The notes under the pieces: generated by a model
Seen by the model: the letters and a program-made list of their open reading frames with translations, nothing else
Databases searched by the model: none
Told to the model about the DNA's origin: nothing
From: Desmodesmus armatus
Taxonomy: Eukaryota; Chlorophyta; Chlorophyceae; Sphaeropleales; Scenedesmaceae
Direction of reading: 5' to 3'
NCBI GenBank assembly: GCA_007449985.2
Contig: VIIQ02000088.1
Location: 1-64,000, forward strand
DNA length: 64,000 nt
Shown here: positions 44,439-56,900 of the stretch, one piece after another
Layout: each line of letters starts with the position of its first letter
How positions within the stretch are numbered: position 1 is the first letter of the stretch
Translations under genes and position numbers: made by a program

Positions 44439-46017
44439 ATGGGTTACGCTGGTGAGCAGGGCTGGCCTTGGCACGCAGTGCTGCTCAAAGCTCTGGAAGG
44501 TCCATGACCACTTCCATGCAGTGCTGTGTCTGTGTCTCTGAGCACTGCCGCAGCAGATTGGCTGATTGGGTACTGTGGCTGTCTTGGCAGGATTATTTAG
44601 GTTGTGGGCTGCACGTTTTGGGCTCTGGCATCTGTACGTGCTGGGTGTCACCACCAACAGAATCCGCTACTGTCTTGCTGCTGTGCTGGTGTGTGCAGGA
44701 TACGTCCCCGCCAAGCTGCCACCCAGCAAGCTGTCCCCTACGGAGCAGGCCGTGCAGGTCAGTCTGTAGCTGTTTGCGAGCAGACAGCAGTTCCCTTCAA
44801 CACAGCAAGCTGTGGCCGAGTACAGAACTGGCCAGCATCAGCTGCATGTTGCCAGCCAGCACATGGTGTTTGGGGTGCTGGTTCCTGAGTGGGATGCAGT
44901 CTGTTAGTGAGAATTGGTTCAAATGAGTCCGTAGCAATCGCACAGACTGTGCTGAGGCTGGCCTAGCAAGCCTCAGCGCAGGTATCCCGGCATGTCCAGC
45001 ACGCATCATGCATGTGTGCTGCTGATGAACAGGAGGATCCTGCAGGGTCCTGCTGCGCATTGGCTGCATGCATGCAGCAGGTGTGCAGGATGGCAAGGTC
45101 TATCAGGCGATCGCACGCTCCGTGTATTGCACACCCACACAGTCCAGTATCTGGTGTCGTTGTTTGCATGGGTTGGCCTCTGTCTGTATGGCTTCTGTGT
45201 TCTATCGAGTTTCAAAGCTGCCTTCTGTGTGGCTGTGGATTTTCACAACAAGGAAGTCGTAGGGTTTGGGGTACAGGCCACGAAGGCGGGTCAGGTCTGC
45301 AGGAGTTTGCTTGCTGCGCTTGATGCACCCACTGTGCATTCCGATGTGGCAGTCTCTTCTTGGTGTGCACCCAATAGGTACCGCCCATCTGCACACGCCT
45401 ACCATTTTGTCCCTTGCAGTTGGCGTACTGATGACATTTGCGCACTGCTCATGCACCTGTGATGCTGCCGTGTCCTGCAGGCCGTGAAGTCTCTGGACTG
45501 CCTAGAGATCATGGGCAAGCTGCTGTACAACTGTGCGGTGTCACCCGTGAGGAGAAGTACCGCCGCATCAAGCTCACCAACAAGCGCCTGGCAGAGACAC
45601 TGGGCTCACATCCTGCTGCACTGGAGGCCCTGGCAGCGCTGGGCTGGGTGGAGGATGCAGCCAACGCCCACGAGCTGGTCGTGCCTGAGGGCCTCTACTT
45701 CACAATGAAGGAGGTGAGAGGCTGTGTGTGATCGTGGTCAGTTCTGGGGGCATTATGGGGTTTGGGAGTTATCAGCTGCTCCACCACGGCATGGCTGTTG
45801 TGTGGGTGCTGATGAGCAGGCAGTGCATGCACAGATTAGCCCGCAGGATGTGGTGTTTGCTACGTTAGAATGTTGACGACTGACTATCCATGCTGTACTG
45901 ATCCTGGGTCATGTGTTGCAGGTGCGCATGATTGAGGCGGCCAAGGAGAAGCTGCAGAAGGACATGCGCTCCAACTCCAGCAAGAACCTGGCAGCTATGG
46001 TCTCAGTGCAGGCCTGA
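44439..46017 (+). CDS. Small PUB-domain protein, about 134 residues
   Basis: PUB/PUG domains bind the C-terminal tail of the AAA ATPase p97/CDC48 in peptide N-glycanase, UBX and related proteins. Exons: 44439-44451 (MGYA plus G), 44699-44757 (GYVPAKLPPSKLSPTEQAVQ), 45481-45713 and 45922-46017 (TGA). The PUB motif lies in exon 3: LDCLEIMGKLLYNCAVSP, EEKYRRIKLTNKRLAETLG, HPAALEALAALGW. The last exon is a helix (MIEAAKEKLQKDM). Exon 3 is 233 nt where a multiple of 3 is required. The two parts of the PUB domain are in different frames, joined near TCACCCGTGAGG (about 45540-45552), as if one base were missing after CCC. Either a sequence error or a disabling deletion. No other domain is visible, so this is a stand-alone PUB protein unless exons in the 720-bp second intron were missed. 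Confidence 0.65.
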
Positions 46018-47254
46018 ACAGCCGACAGCTATCAGCTGCAGCGGTACGTGCTTCAGCACACAGTGCCGTTGTGGGAGCAGCCGCGCCAAGCAGCAGATGT
46101 TGCGGCGGGCGTTGGCTTGTTCGTTGCGTGCGTCCTGCCGTTGCGCGTGGCAGGCGTGCGCCTTGTATTGTTAGCAACGTGTATCACTTCCCGCCTGGGG
46201 CGCAGTGCCATCAGCGGGCATCACTATTGGCTACGGGGCGGTGGTCTGGGTGGAAGCACTGTGTGCACCAGTGTTTGTATCGGCTCTGCATTGGCTGGCA
46301 GCATGGGCATTGCCTGGGTTGCGAGAGGCACGAGAGGAGCGGTGTGTGCCGCTGCATGAGAGCTGTGCTGTGATACCAGCCGCACATCAGCAGACTGTTT
46401 CGGTTGCGGCTGGCCAGCCTGTGGGTGTTGCTGCTGTGATCTGCTGCTGCACTCGGGGTGGCTAAGTGGTTGAGAGGGCACCGGGATGTGCCTGTGAGGT
46501 GTGTCTGCTTCCCGCAGTGGAGTCGATGTGTGGAGAGGGCTGCACAGCGCCTGGCACACAGAGGTGGCCACCGCTTGCGCAGCTTGCACTTTGTGTGCTG
46601 AGGGTTTTGAGGGCTGCACTTACGCAATGTGCGGTCAAGCTGCCAGTGTAACATAGGTGTAAACGTGATCTTGTGAATTGCTCACACAAGCTGGGTTGGG
46701 CCTGCATCATCACCGTTGAGAGAGGATACTGTCTATCAAGGGGAGCTCTTTAGGGGCTGATTACCTGGTTGGTTGATTTACGGTGACATCGTACTTTACA
46801 GGACCCCTCTGGTGCCCACCAGGACGCCACTGGAATATTCACAGGGACACCTGTGCCACATACACAGCCAACGCCATTGCCAGTACCACGGTTCGAAGCA
46901 GGCGATGTTGCCATTCGACAGCCCAAGGAAGGCTGAAAGGGTGATGCTGTGTGCACTGCTGGCATGTACATATGGTGATCATGGTACCTACGTTACAGAT
47001 GTACCGAAACAACAGAGCCTTGGAGCAGATCCCAAGCAACAAACGTAGCCAAGTCAACATTGCCCTACCCCCACCACCACCACCATAAACCCCAATAATC
47101 AAGACTCAGCCAGGCAACAGGACCCACCAAGGTGAACACTGGTTGCACAAAGGCTCACCCAAGCCTGACCCAGACCATGCCATGATGCACTGTGCAGGCA
47201 GGCCGCCACTCTGCCAAGGACTACAGTGCATGTGCAGGGTTGCCGCTAGGTGAT
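46018..47254. other. Intergenic; 3' UTR of PUB gene and edge of right duplication arm
   Basis: TGTAA boxes lie at 46647-46651 and 46658-46662, about 630 nt after the PUB stop, a plausible 3' UTR length for green algae. From about 46930 the sequence matches the inverse of the left arm's end. No exon seen. Confidence 0.45.
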
Positions 47255-49869
47255 CTAGCCGTTCAAGGCCCTTGAACGCGGCCCCGGTCCGGAGCCAAGT
47301 TGGCCTTGCAGCTGCTGCAGCACTGCTGCCAAGCTGGCCTGCACTGTCCTGAGCTCCCGCCGCAGCTGTGCAATCTCCCCCTGCTGCTGCTCCTGGGCCT
47401 GCTGCACGTCTGCTGCACACCTCACCAACACCGCCAGCAGCTCTGGGGAGCTGTTGTCCTCAGAGACCTGCTGCAGCATGGCCTGCTGGAGGGCCTTGGG
47501 CAGCTGCTGCGCCAGTGTAGTGGTGCCATCAGCAGCCTGAAGCAAGTCAACAATATGGGGACAGCAGGCAACATTGAGAGGGGGTGTTACCTAACGTTGT
47601 GCACACACAAATATGGGTTGTAAACAGCAGCAAAACGGCCACGACAGCAGTATACAGTGATTTAACACGCATTTTGTCTGCACCACTAGAGTGCTGGCTA
47701 GTTTGCTTTTGTGAAGTCACATCGACCAAGCATGCTCTGCATGTCAAACAACAATACAACAAAAACAGCTAACATCCCACATCAGCAGCATGCCGGCACC
47801 CATGACAGATTTGCAAGCAGCTGCAGCCTGTCATGTGGCAAACCCTCACCTCCTCGCCTGTCACGTCCAGCCACACGCGGTCCATCATGCCCTCCATGGA
47901 CCTTGCATCCACACACAGAGACTTCAGCCGAGTGCAGCTCGTCAGGTTCAGCACACCCGCCAAATCTGCCAGGTGGTTGAGCTTGACCTTCAGCACTCGC
48001 GGCTGTGTGAGCCGTGCCAGCGCCCGCCACACCTCAGGTGGCATGAGCAGGTTCTGCAGGTCCATTGTCAGGCTGGTCAGGTGCTGGAGCTGCGGCGGCT
48101 GCCAGCTCAGCAACATGCTGGTCAAGCAGTCCACCACAAACTGATCATTTGATGGATCAGCTGGGTGCATTGGCACCCAGGCACGCAGGGGGGTCTCTGC
48201 AAGGGTGATGCTTGCCAGGTTGGGGCAGCAGGCAGCCACGCGAGAGGCCTCTGGGCCATCATGGATCAGGTCGATGTTGGCATGCAGCTTTGTCAGCTGC
48301 AGCAGCTGCCGCCCGGGTGCGAACAGGTGCTGGCACTTGTCCGCAGTCAGCCAGCTGTCACTGAGGTCCAGCTCAACCAACTGCGCAGATGCTGTCACTG
48401 CCGCTGCGTCCGCATCTGACAGCATTGTAGTGTCTGGATCAAGGACGGGCAGGCTCAAAGAGGTGAGCCTGGTCAGCGCTGTCAGCACCGACAGAGTGCC
48501 AGGCCCCCCTAGCTCGGCGTCCCACAGGCCGAGGAGCTTCATTGACGTCATGCTGGCAAGCAGCTCCAAACTCACCGGCCGTGCATCGTTAGGGGCGTAG
48601 GACACCACAAACTCCTGCAGGGCTGTCAACGCACACAGGCCCGGGGCTGTGCTGGCACTCAGGGTCATATCGGTGTGAAATCCGCCCATGTCATCGGGTG
48701 CCCAGCCAATGGACAGGTGGGTGAGGGACTTGGGCAGCTGCTGGAAGCTGGCAGTGGTGAACATGCCATCCACCAGCACCAGCTCCTGCAGCCGAGGGAG
48801 GTCCTCACAAGCCAAGAGGGTGCCCACACTCTGCAGCGCATCATCGTGCGCCACCTGGCCGGACAGGCGCAGGGACACCAGCGCCTGCAGCTGTGGCAGC
48901 GCCTGCTGCAGCTGGGTGCGAAGGTTTGTGGTGACTGCATCTGACAGGCTGCGCTCGGGTTGGGTGCCGAGTGCGAGGCTCTGCAGCCGTGTGAGGGCGG
49001 CCAACCCCTCCACTGTCACGTTGCAGCTGCAGAGCTGCAGTGTGGTCAGAGCTGTGGCTGGGGTCAGCTCCACAGGCAGGAGAGTGCCGGTGGCTGCTGC
49101 CTCTGGGGCCTCTGGTGTCTTTGCTGCCCCTCCCCTTGCCTCGTTGCTGTCGCTGTTGGCCTGTGGTGGTGTGATAGCCACGCCGTAGCAGTGCAAGCAC
49201 TCTAGGCCTGGTAGCTGGTGAAGGCTGGGAAGCTGCAGCATGGGCATCTCCTCCAGGGGAAGGGCCGGGTCAGGCATGGTGACAAGGAGCTCTGTGATGC
49301 CTGCATGACTGTTGGTTGCCAGCCAAGCAGAAAGGCTGTCAACACGCTTGGGCACTTCGTCTGACATCTTCGTGACCCTCAACTTGATGCTGCGTGTGCC
49401 CTGCACTGCTGCTGTGCGCCATGTTGTCGCCACCAGTGCTGCACTTCCCAAGCGCTCTGCAGGCTCCAGCAATGCTAGGATGCGTGTCAGCAGCTGCACC
49501 GGGAGCTGGGATATGGTAGCAGCCTGGGGCAGCACAGGAAAGCAGCACACAGCAGGTTAGGGACGCTTGGACCGCTCACAAACGACACAGGCATCAGAAA
49601 ATACACACGGTGGCATGCTATTGCCTATACCCGATCTCTTCGCTGGTCACTTTCCCACTCAGGCACTCAAGCAGATACCCAACCTCAGCAGGAGCAAGTC
49701 GTGTGAGGGTTGGCCACCAGCCACATCGCACAAATGCGTGATTACCCACACTTACACCTTTGTGTGCGTAACGGTTGTCGAATGCACTGCAACCCACCTG
49801 TTCTTTCATTCTTGGACTTGCCGACCGGCAGTACTGGCGTGGCAGGGCGCCTATGGCGTGTCCAGACAG
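47255..49869 (-). CDS. F-box / leucine-rich-repeat protein, copy B
   Basis: Close relative of the gene at 29609-32250. Main exon 49523-47850 (558 codons), last exon 47536-47255. The F-box ISQLPVQLLTRILALLEPAE is followed by LRR-like units (LTTLQLCSCNVTVEGLAALT, QLVELDLSDSWL, RLKSLCVDARSMEGM) and a Gln-rich coiled-coil end. The short upstream exon (49869-49798, 72 nt) reads in frame here (GALPRQYCRSASPRMKEQ) and splices in phase 0 into the F-box exon, supporting it as coding in this copy. DNA between that exon and the F-box exon contains stops in the F-box frame, supporting an intron. It sits just downstream of RDR B in the same orientation. Main-exon frames are intact in both copies, unlike the RDRs, so both may be functional. 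The target is unknown. Confidence 0.8.
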
Positions 49870-50969
49870 CTGAAAAGGTACACCAGTAACAGCAAATCAA
49901 TCTTTGAGCCGTGCTCTCCAAAATGGAGACGTATGTCCTGAACCTCACATAACAGTTAGTGCTTTCAAATTCGACAGAGTTTGGCTTCCATTCACACCTT
50001 TGCTTACTGCTACAGTCTTCAGCAACAGGGCCACTGTTCACAAACTTCTCGCACACGCTATACAATCCTGTCCTGTTTTTGTTTGCGTGTGTGTGTGGGT
50101 GGGGGGGGGGGTACAAGTAGGGCTGTAACTTGTAAGCCGCTGGGCTCCACTAGGTACTCTCCACACTTGATTAACGGAGCATAACAAAAGGTAGACATAC
50201 ATGTCGCAGACAACCTGCAGCAAACCCCCAGACAAGACTAGCCCCCTCTCCCCCCCCCCCCCAACACACCGACATGGCAACTGCCTCACACACCGGTACA
50301 CATACACTGGTCTCAGGTACAGGATCGTGCATGCATGACTCAGCTGCAAGCTGTTAGGCGCCACACACCGTGCACCATGCACTTTTTCAAGCATTGTGCA
50401 GAAAACACAGCTGGAAGGCCATCTGGAGCTCTGGATCGCACCATATCAAGTCCATATCTGCAAAGTCCCTAACAAGTTCCCCTGTGCCTCTTGCGACCGC
50501 CAAAGCCAAACCCGCAGCAGGAAAAAGATCAGCCCCCTGACGAGGCCAGCCAGAAGGTGCATGCCCCGCTTCCATGGTGCATCACAGCTTCCATTATGCA
50601 ACACGAGCTATGGAGCTCACAGCTGACTACCAGCAGCAGCACCCCCCCCCCCCGCCCCAAAAAACCACCACCAGCTTGGGGCTGAAAGCACAACTTCCTC
50701 ATTCCATGCTGTGTGTTGTAAGCCCCAGCCGAAAAATAAATGCCCACATAAAGCACCGCAGACCTCGTCGTGACCATGGCCAACTGCATGCACTTGCGCA
50801 AGGCGGCCTTGCCCCGCCCCGTGCACCAACAGCGAAGCGATACTGAATATGATCATGTGGAACCCTCAAAAAAATAATATGATACATGTGTGCCACTAAC
50901 TCAGCCTTGAGGGCTGCGGGAGACTCAGGCAATTCCTGAAGAGAACTACGACAACCAAGACTTTCAGCA
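49870..50969. other. Intergenic between F-box/LRR B and RDR B
   Basis: No exon recognised. It contains a poly-G stretch near 50100-50110, C-rich runs at about 50250-50262 and 50641-50651, and blocks related to the spacer of the left arm. Likely RDR B 3' UTR and F-box promoter. Confidence 0.5.
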
Positions 50970-53900
50970 TCAAACCACGGCTCCCATGGAAGCAGCCTGC
51001 CGTGCCATCAGCTGTGCCACCCCCCTCAGCTCCTTCGCCATCACCAGCTGGAAGGCCAGCCTGCCCAGCAGCTCTTCCTCACAGTCCTTGACAGCAGCGA
51101 CACGAGCGAAAAAGCCCCTCGGCAGTGGATTGGCGCCCTCTGCCTCAGCCGCAGCACTGTCCTGGCCAGCGCTGTCCTCACTGTCAGGCTCTGCCTCACT
51201 GTCTGTGTCGCTGCCGCTGTCACTTCCAGCTGCTGCATCGTCCAGACCTAGGCCACCCATGAACTGCCTTAGCCTCACCAGGTTTTCTGCAAGCAGCAGG
51301 GCAGAAAACACGCAGGCCGCCTGGTTGCACCAGCCACAATCAGGCCATAAAGCAGTAATTGCCGCAGGGAAGGAGCAAATGCTGAAAGTCTTGTTGGAGT
51401 GAAGACAGCTTATATTACGGCACACCAACAGCAATCAAAGCACCAGTGCCTGGCTCACCTGTCGCCCCTTGCTGCTGCAGCTGCTGCAATGCTGAGTGTA
51501 AGTGCTGCAGCATGGTGGGGTGTCCAGCAAGTTGCTGCACGCCGTGAGCTGCCAGCAGGCAAGCAACAGCTACAGCTCCAGAGGCAGCAGCACCTTCAGG
51601 TTGGGCACCCTCCGCCTGCAGGCACACACATGAGCCGGGGCCACCTTTCAAGTCATGTTGGACGTTGGCTTGCGCAAAGCTGGCAGGCACAGTCTACTCA
51701 GCCTGCTTGTGGCATGGCAAAGCCACAAAACCACCCGGTGGGCCAACCAGCCAACCCATACCCTTGAAAGATTGACTATATTAGGGATACGGGGCTTTGT
51801 GAGACCCAGGCACTGCACTGCCTGTCCTGCGCCACCAAGGCAGGCTGTAACATGACACTCTTTCAAAGACCGGTTGTAAGCCTTGCAACCTGTTGCCCAC
51901 CTGAAGTTGCAACTAGCTGAGTAACGTTGAGCTGCGCCTAGCCGCTGCACCGTTGACATGATGCCAACAGTCTCACACATTCATTCCTCAATCTGTGGAT
52001 GTGTCACCCTGCCTGTCCCCCACTAGCTAGTATGGGGGCACAGGCGCACAAGCAGGTGGCGCACTGGCTCACCTGGTAGGGGTATGCTGCTCTCTCCAGC
52101 TCCTTCAGCAGCAGCTCAGACCAGGGCTGACTCGACCGGCCGCTGCTGATCCTGCTGTAGTCAAATGACAGCCTCGCTGGGTCAGCAGCAGCCGCGTCAC
52201 CCAAGTATGGGCGGTCAGCCGTCTCCAGCAGCAGGCACAAGCATGCCTTGCGTGCCTCGGCCAAAACTCGTCGCATCTCCATACGCAGCTGGTCCTGCTG
52301 CTCTGACTGCTGGTGGCGGCCTTGGCCTTTGGAAGGCTGCATGCGCGACACGCAGCCAGTCAGCATCTGGCCTGCAGGGACAGCAAGGGCGACGTGGGCA
52401 CAGCATAGTTAGTTACCAACAAACAACGATTGATGACATTTGGTGCAATCACCAGTGTCCATTGAAAGTTAGCCCATTTGGAGCCCAAGTTTGGAGCCCA
52501 GCTGCATGCCCTTCACAAGCGTTGTGAGGTGGCATATGGAAGCCTCAGCTGCTATCAGTGACAGCAGTCACCGGGGAAAATCAGCATTGCAGTGAATGGA
52601 CTGCACGTGAACCACGTCATTGCTGCATTCAAGCAACCATTGCTTGTGACTGCTCCTGAAGGAGGCCACCAGCGGCCACTGTACCCTTGGGCTGAGTTTT
52701 GCTAGAAAAATTCTCTTGTCACCGTAACGTCTTGACAGCGACGACATGGCAAACCGAGCATTTGAAGCAACACTGCCAGAGCACAGCACAGCAGCACAGC
52801 CAAACTCACCCACGTCATACACGCTCCAACTGTTCATCAGGCTGAGCAGCTCGCCCTCAAATTCCCGCATCACCTCAACCACCCGCGGCAGCAGCACCAC
52901 AGCATCAGCCAGCACCGGCCACCCCTGCAGCAGCTGCATCCACCCTGCTGCTGCGGCATCTGCCTGGTCCAGCAGCTGCTGCAAAACTTGCTCCGGCTTC
53001 ATCTCCTGTGTCAGTAGCCGCTCCTTCAGCTGCCTGTTGATGGGGTGCTGCTGCACCCTATCATACATGCGCCCCAGGATAGTCTCTGGCTCATCATCCC
53101 TCCTGGGCCTGTCCTGCATCCAGTGGGGGTACGTGTCCGGCTTCTGTAAACCACACCAGGCAGAAGCAGCCGCAGAAACAGTAGCAAACGGTTTTGTTGT
53201 GGCAGCAGCCTGATGTGTTGATCAATGAAGTGTTCAGCCATTATGGGCCAGACAGTGTCTTGCCACATGTTTACTTTGCGCCATGCCATGCCACGCCAAT
53301 ACACGGTGTAATCAAGACATAGTGCGGCCGTATACAGTCGCATGCAAGAACTCAAGTATTGATGTCTTGCATCATGCACAGCAAGCCTTGTAAGACGGTC
53401 TTATGATCTTGGCACACCTCATGCATGTGCCGCACATGTGAGTGACTTTGTACCGCTGCTCACCAAGCGTTTGATGTGGTCAGCCGTCAGAGTAGCAGGT
53501 ACCCCTGTCTTGGGGAAGTCCACGGCCATGGAGTGCAGCTGTGCCAGCTCCTCACACTCTGCGCAGTCAGCCCCCTTGAGGTCTGCCCAAGCCAGCAGCC
53601 AATTGGAGATCAGGCCCAGGTTGTCGTTCTTGACAAAGTTCACAAAGTGTTGGCGCAGGTGCTCCACCTTCACTTTGTCAACCTGCAGTGAGTTGCAGGG
53701 GTTTGCGGAGTTCGCTGGCAAATAAACCACGAATCTGACATATTCTTGAGTACTCAGCATCCCCGGGATCAACATCGGATGTTGGAACACAGCCTCGCAA
53801 CAGTGGAGCTGACAAAGGCCGCAAGGCTGCAACGCCGCGTCGAGGTGATGACGATTTTGCAAGGCGTGTGATCATCAGTGACTGAGCCTCCTGTGCAGCC

Positions 53901-56900
53901 AGCATGGTTCAACCGTTGAACGTCAGTCTTCAGCTGTGTGTGGCCAGCCGGCAGGATTATGCCCCCCCCCCCCCCCGGTGTAAAAAGGTCCTGAGAAAGA
54001 TGGTGCCAGCTGCCAATGCAGGCTCACCTCCTGTGGCTTGGCGGCTGTGTAGTCCATAGGTTCTGACACCCGTGTTGGCAGCAGCTCCTTGTCCCACACC
54101 ACCATGTACTGGTCACCATCCTGCACACAGGGTCGTGAGTCGTAAATGTTGCAACCTATTGGCTTGGTGATGTGTGTAGTGGAGCTGACTACGTTGAGGG
54201 TTTTGCAAGCGCAAATCATAAAATAGTTGTCCCTGCGCTCTGCCCGGCAGAGATTGGCAATTTGTGACAGGGCCCATGGGGTTGACCCCATGCTAACTTT
54301 TCAGGATGAGGTCAGATTGGCATGGGACAAGAGGCATCTGAAAGATTTCCAAAAGCAGCCTGCTTTGATGTCACATGCTGGCGCTTGGTAAGTTGATCAA
54401 CAGCCCGATGGCTGTATCTTGCATGCAGGCAACCAGGGCTCACCAGGTCCGACCCTGACAGCATGTTGGGCAGTGGCCTCTCTCCCCGCTGGCTGAACAC
54501 CACCACGTTGACGTAGTTCTCGGCCAGCAAGTACCCCCGGTCATGCTGCCCTGCAGGGTTGACGGCCTCCACCACCCTCACATCACCCCTATGGGCAACG
54601 GGGTGCTTGGCCAGCAGCACACTGCCAGTGATGATGCGAGGATGGTTTCTGCCACCACCACTGCTGCTGCCGTTGCAGGCGTGGAAGGGTGGCAGCTGAA
54701 GCTGCATGTCCGACATGGCAGAGTGTGTGACAAAGCACAGACATTCAATGGCGGTCGCACCACAATGATACAATTAGCATGGAAAGGACTGCCAACGGCC
54801 CAAGACTGCTGATCACCAGTGTTCATGGCAGCACGGTCCGTTTGGCTGGCAAGCGTGGTGCATATGCGCTTGTTGGCAGTCCAACACAATGTGCAGTGCA
54901 CAGGCATAGTACTGCGCAGCAGCCTAAGGAACACGTATGGCATAAGAAACGTAGGCTGCGGTCCTGCCCAGCGTGAGCAGAAGAAGATGCTGTCATGTTC
55001 CCCGACACAGCACGGTGTCGCTCCCACCTGCACGAAGACCTGTCCCTCCTGCAGCACATCAAACTCGTCCATCACCCCCACCAGCAGGGTGCCCTCAGGG
55101 ACTAGCAGGCGAGCCTTGTTGCGCAGGTCAGTCACCTGCACACAGCAGCACACATGCCATTCACACCCCGTGGAGCCTCCACCGACCGGGCCAGTCCACA
55201 GGTACTACGGGGAAAGTCAACAATCACACTGTGCCGCCTATGGACCAACTTGCATGCCAGGTTCAGCAAACATCAGTGTCATCGGGTGTTTAATCTGCCC
55301 TAACCTGCCAGCGTGCGATGGCCTTGAGGCAGCTGTCCTCCAGCGGGCCCTTGGGCAGACCCAAGTCACAGCACACATCAAGCATGTGCAGCAGCGACCG
55401 CTGAGTGGCTGCAGGAAGACAGACGAACAAAACCCAAACGTCAGCGTATTCTGGGATAAATCGAACTGCGATGTATCACATCAATCGCGCCGAGGAACGC
55501 GCGAGGCATGGCAGTGGCAGAAGCGGTTATACACAGTGTTGATCAACAATGTGCGGACGATGCTGAAGATGTGAATTCAGTAATTTTAGTAATTGGAAGT
55601 TACACAGAACATCGCCCGTTTGGGGAGCCAATTCAATGATGACAAATGTGCTCACTTGGCTCCACGGATCCCAAGGTGGGCAGCATCCTCCGCGCCGCCG
55701 TTGCACTAGCGCACATCTCCGCGAGGCCGTGCAGCACGCGCTCCAGCTTGTCCATCAGCACCTGCATACAGGGCACCGCAAATGTCACGCAAATGTTGCG
55801 AACTGCATGTAATGCGTGCTGTTTTTGGTGGCCGAACTCATAAACTCGTCAGCGCCAATGTGTCGGTGATGTTGATGCCCCACAATCTTGCCATGCTGGT
55901 GCTGATTACGTTCTTTCCATCTGCAGCTGCCAAAGCAGTAGACATTCAGTGCTGCATGACGTGCCTATCCTACCTGCTCCGGGACTCCGTTGTAGACCAT
56001 GAAGGTGATGACCTGCCTGTTGAGGTATGAGGGCAGCCACGTGGCCACGCTGCACACCTCCAGCTGGGGGTGGCTGCTGCCAAACTTCTCCATGCTGGGC
56101 CGCACCTGCAGCTGCTTGCCACGCAGCAGGGAGTTGCGGGACAGCACACCCTTGCAGCCCTGCAGGCGTACCTGCAATGCAGGCAACAAGCCAATAGTCC
56201 ACAGACACAACAGACAGCAACATCCCGCACTGTTCCCTATGCACACTTGCATCCAGCCTCAGCTAAGGTCACGGTACTTTGGGAGCATCCCATTGCAGCG
56301 CTCATCACGGAGGGCAGCTCCTCGCCCAGTGCCTAGTCCAGGACTGGTACCCTACTATACTAGCAGCTGTCAGAGACAGCAGAAGGTCTTCCGATAGAGG
56401 TCTATTCGCCCCCCTTCAACCTGCTCAGGATTGCAAATGCAGCATCCTGATGTCATGCTGTACAAGTGTCATGCCACAGGCTGAATTGGGTGTAACTCCT
56501 GACTATCAGCAGCGCAGGCATACCTGTATTGCGGAGATGTCCAGCTCATCTGGCCTGAAGGGCCTGACCCTCTCCACCACCTCCTTCAACAGCGCTGCAT
56601 GCATGTTGTGCGCACAACAGACGTTACAGACAAGCCAAGACATTCGTGGCTGAGTGAGCCGCCTGGGTGTCAACATCCGGCTGCTGAAGCAGACGCATCA
56701 CATGCACATCAATTATGATCAGTGCTGACTTGGAACTTGTGCTCCGAGTCAGTGCCGCTGATCAGCTGCTCATGAGTAGGGACTGTTGACCCCAACACGT
56801 GTAATGTACTACTGATAGTATCACTGAGTGTGGCTGAGAGTGCCAAGCACACACTGGACGCGCAAGGCCTGGTGGGCTCACCTGGTGAGATGCACCCAAC

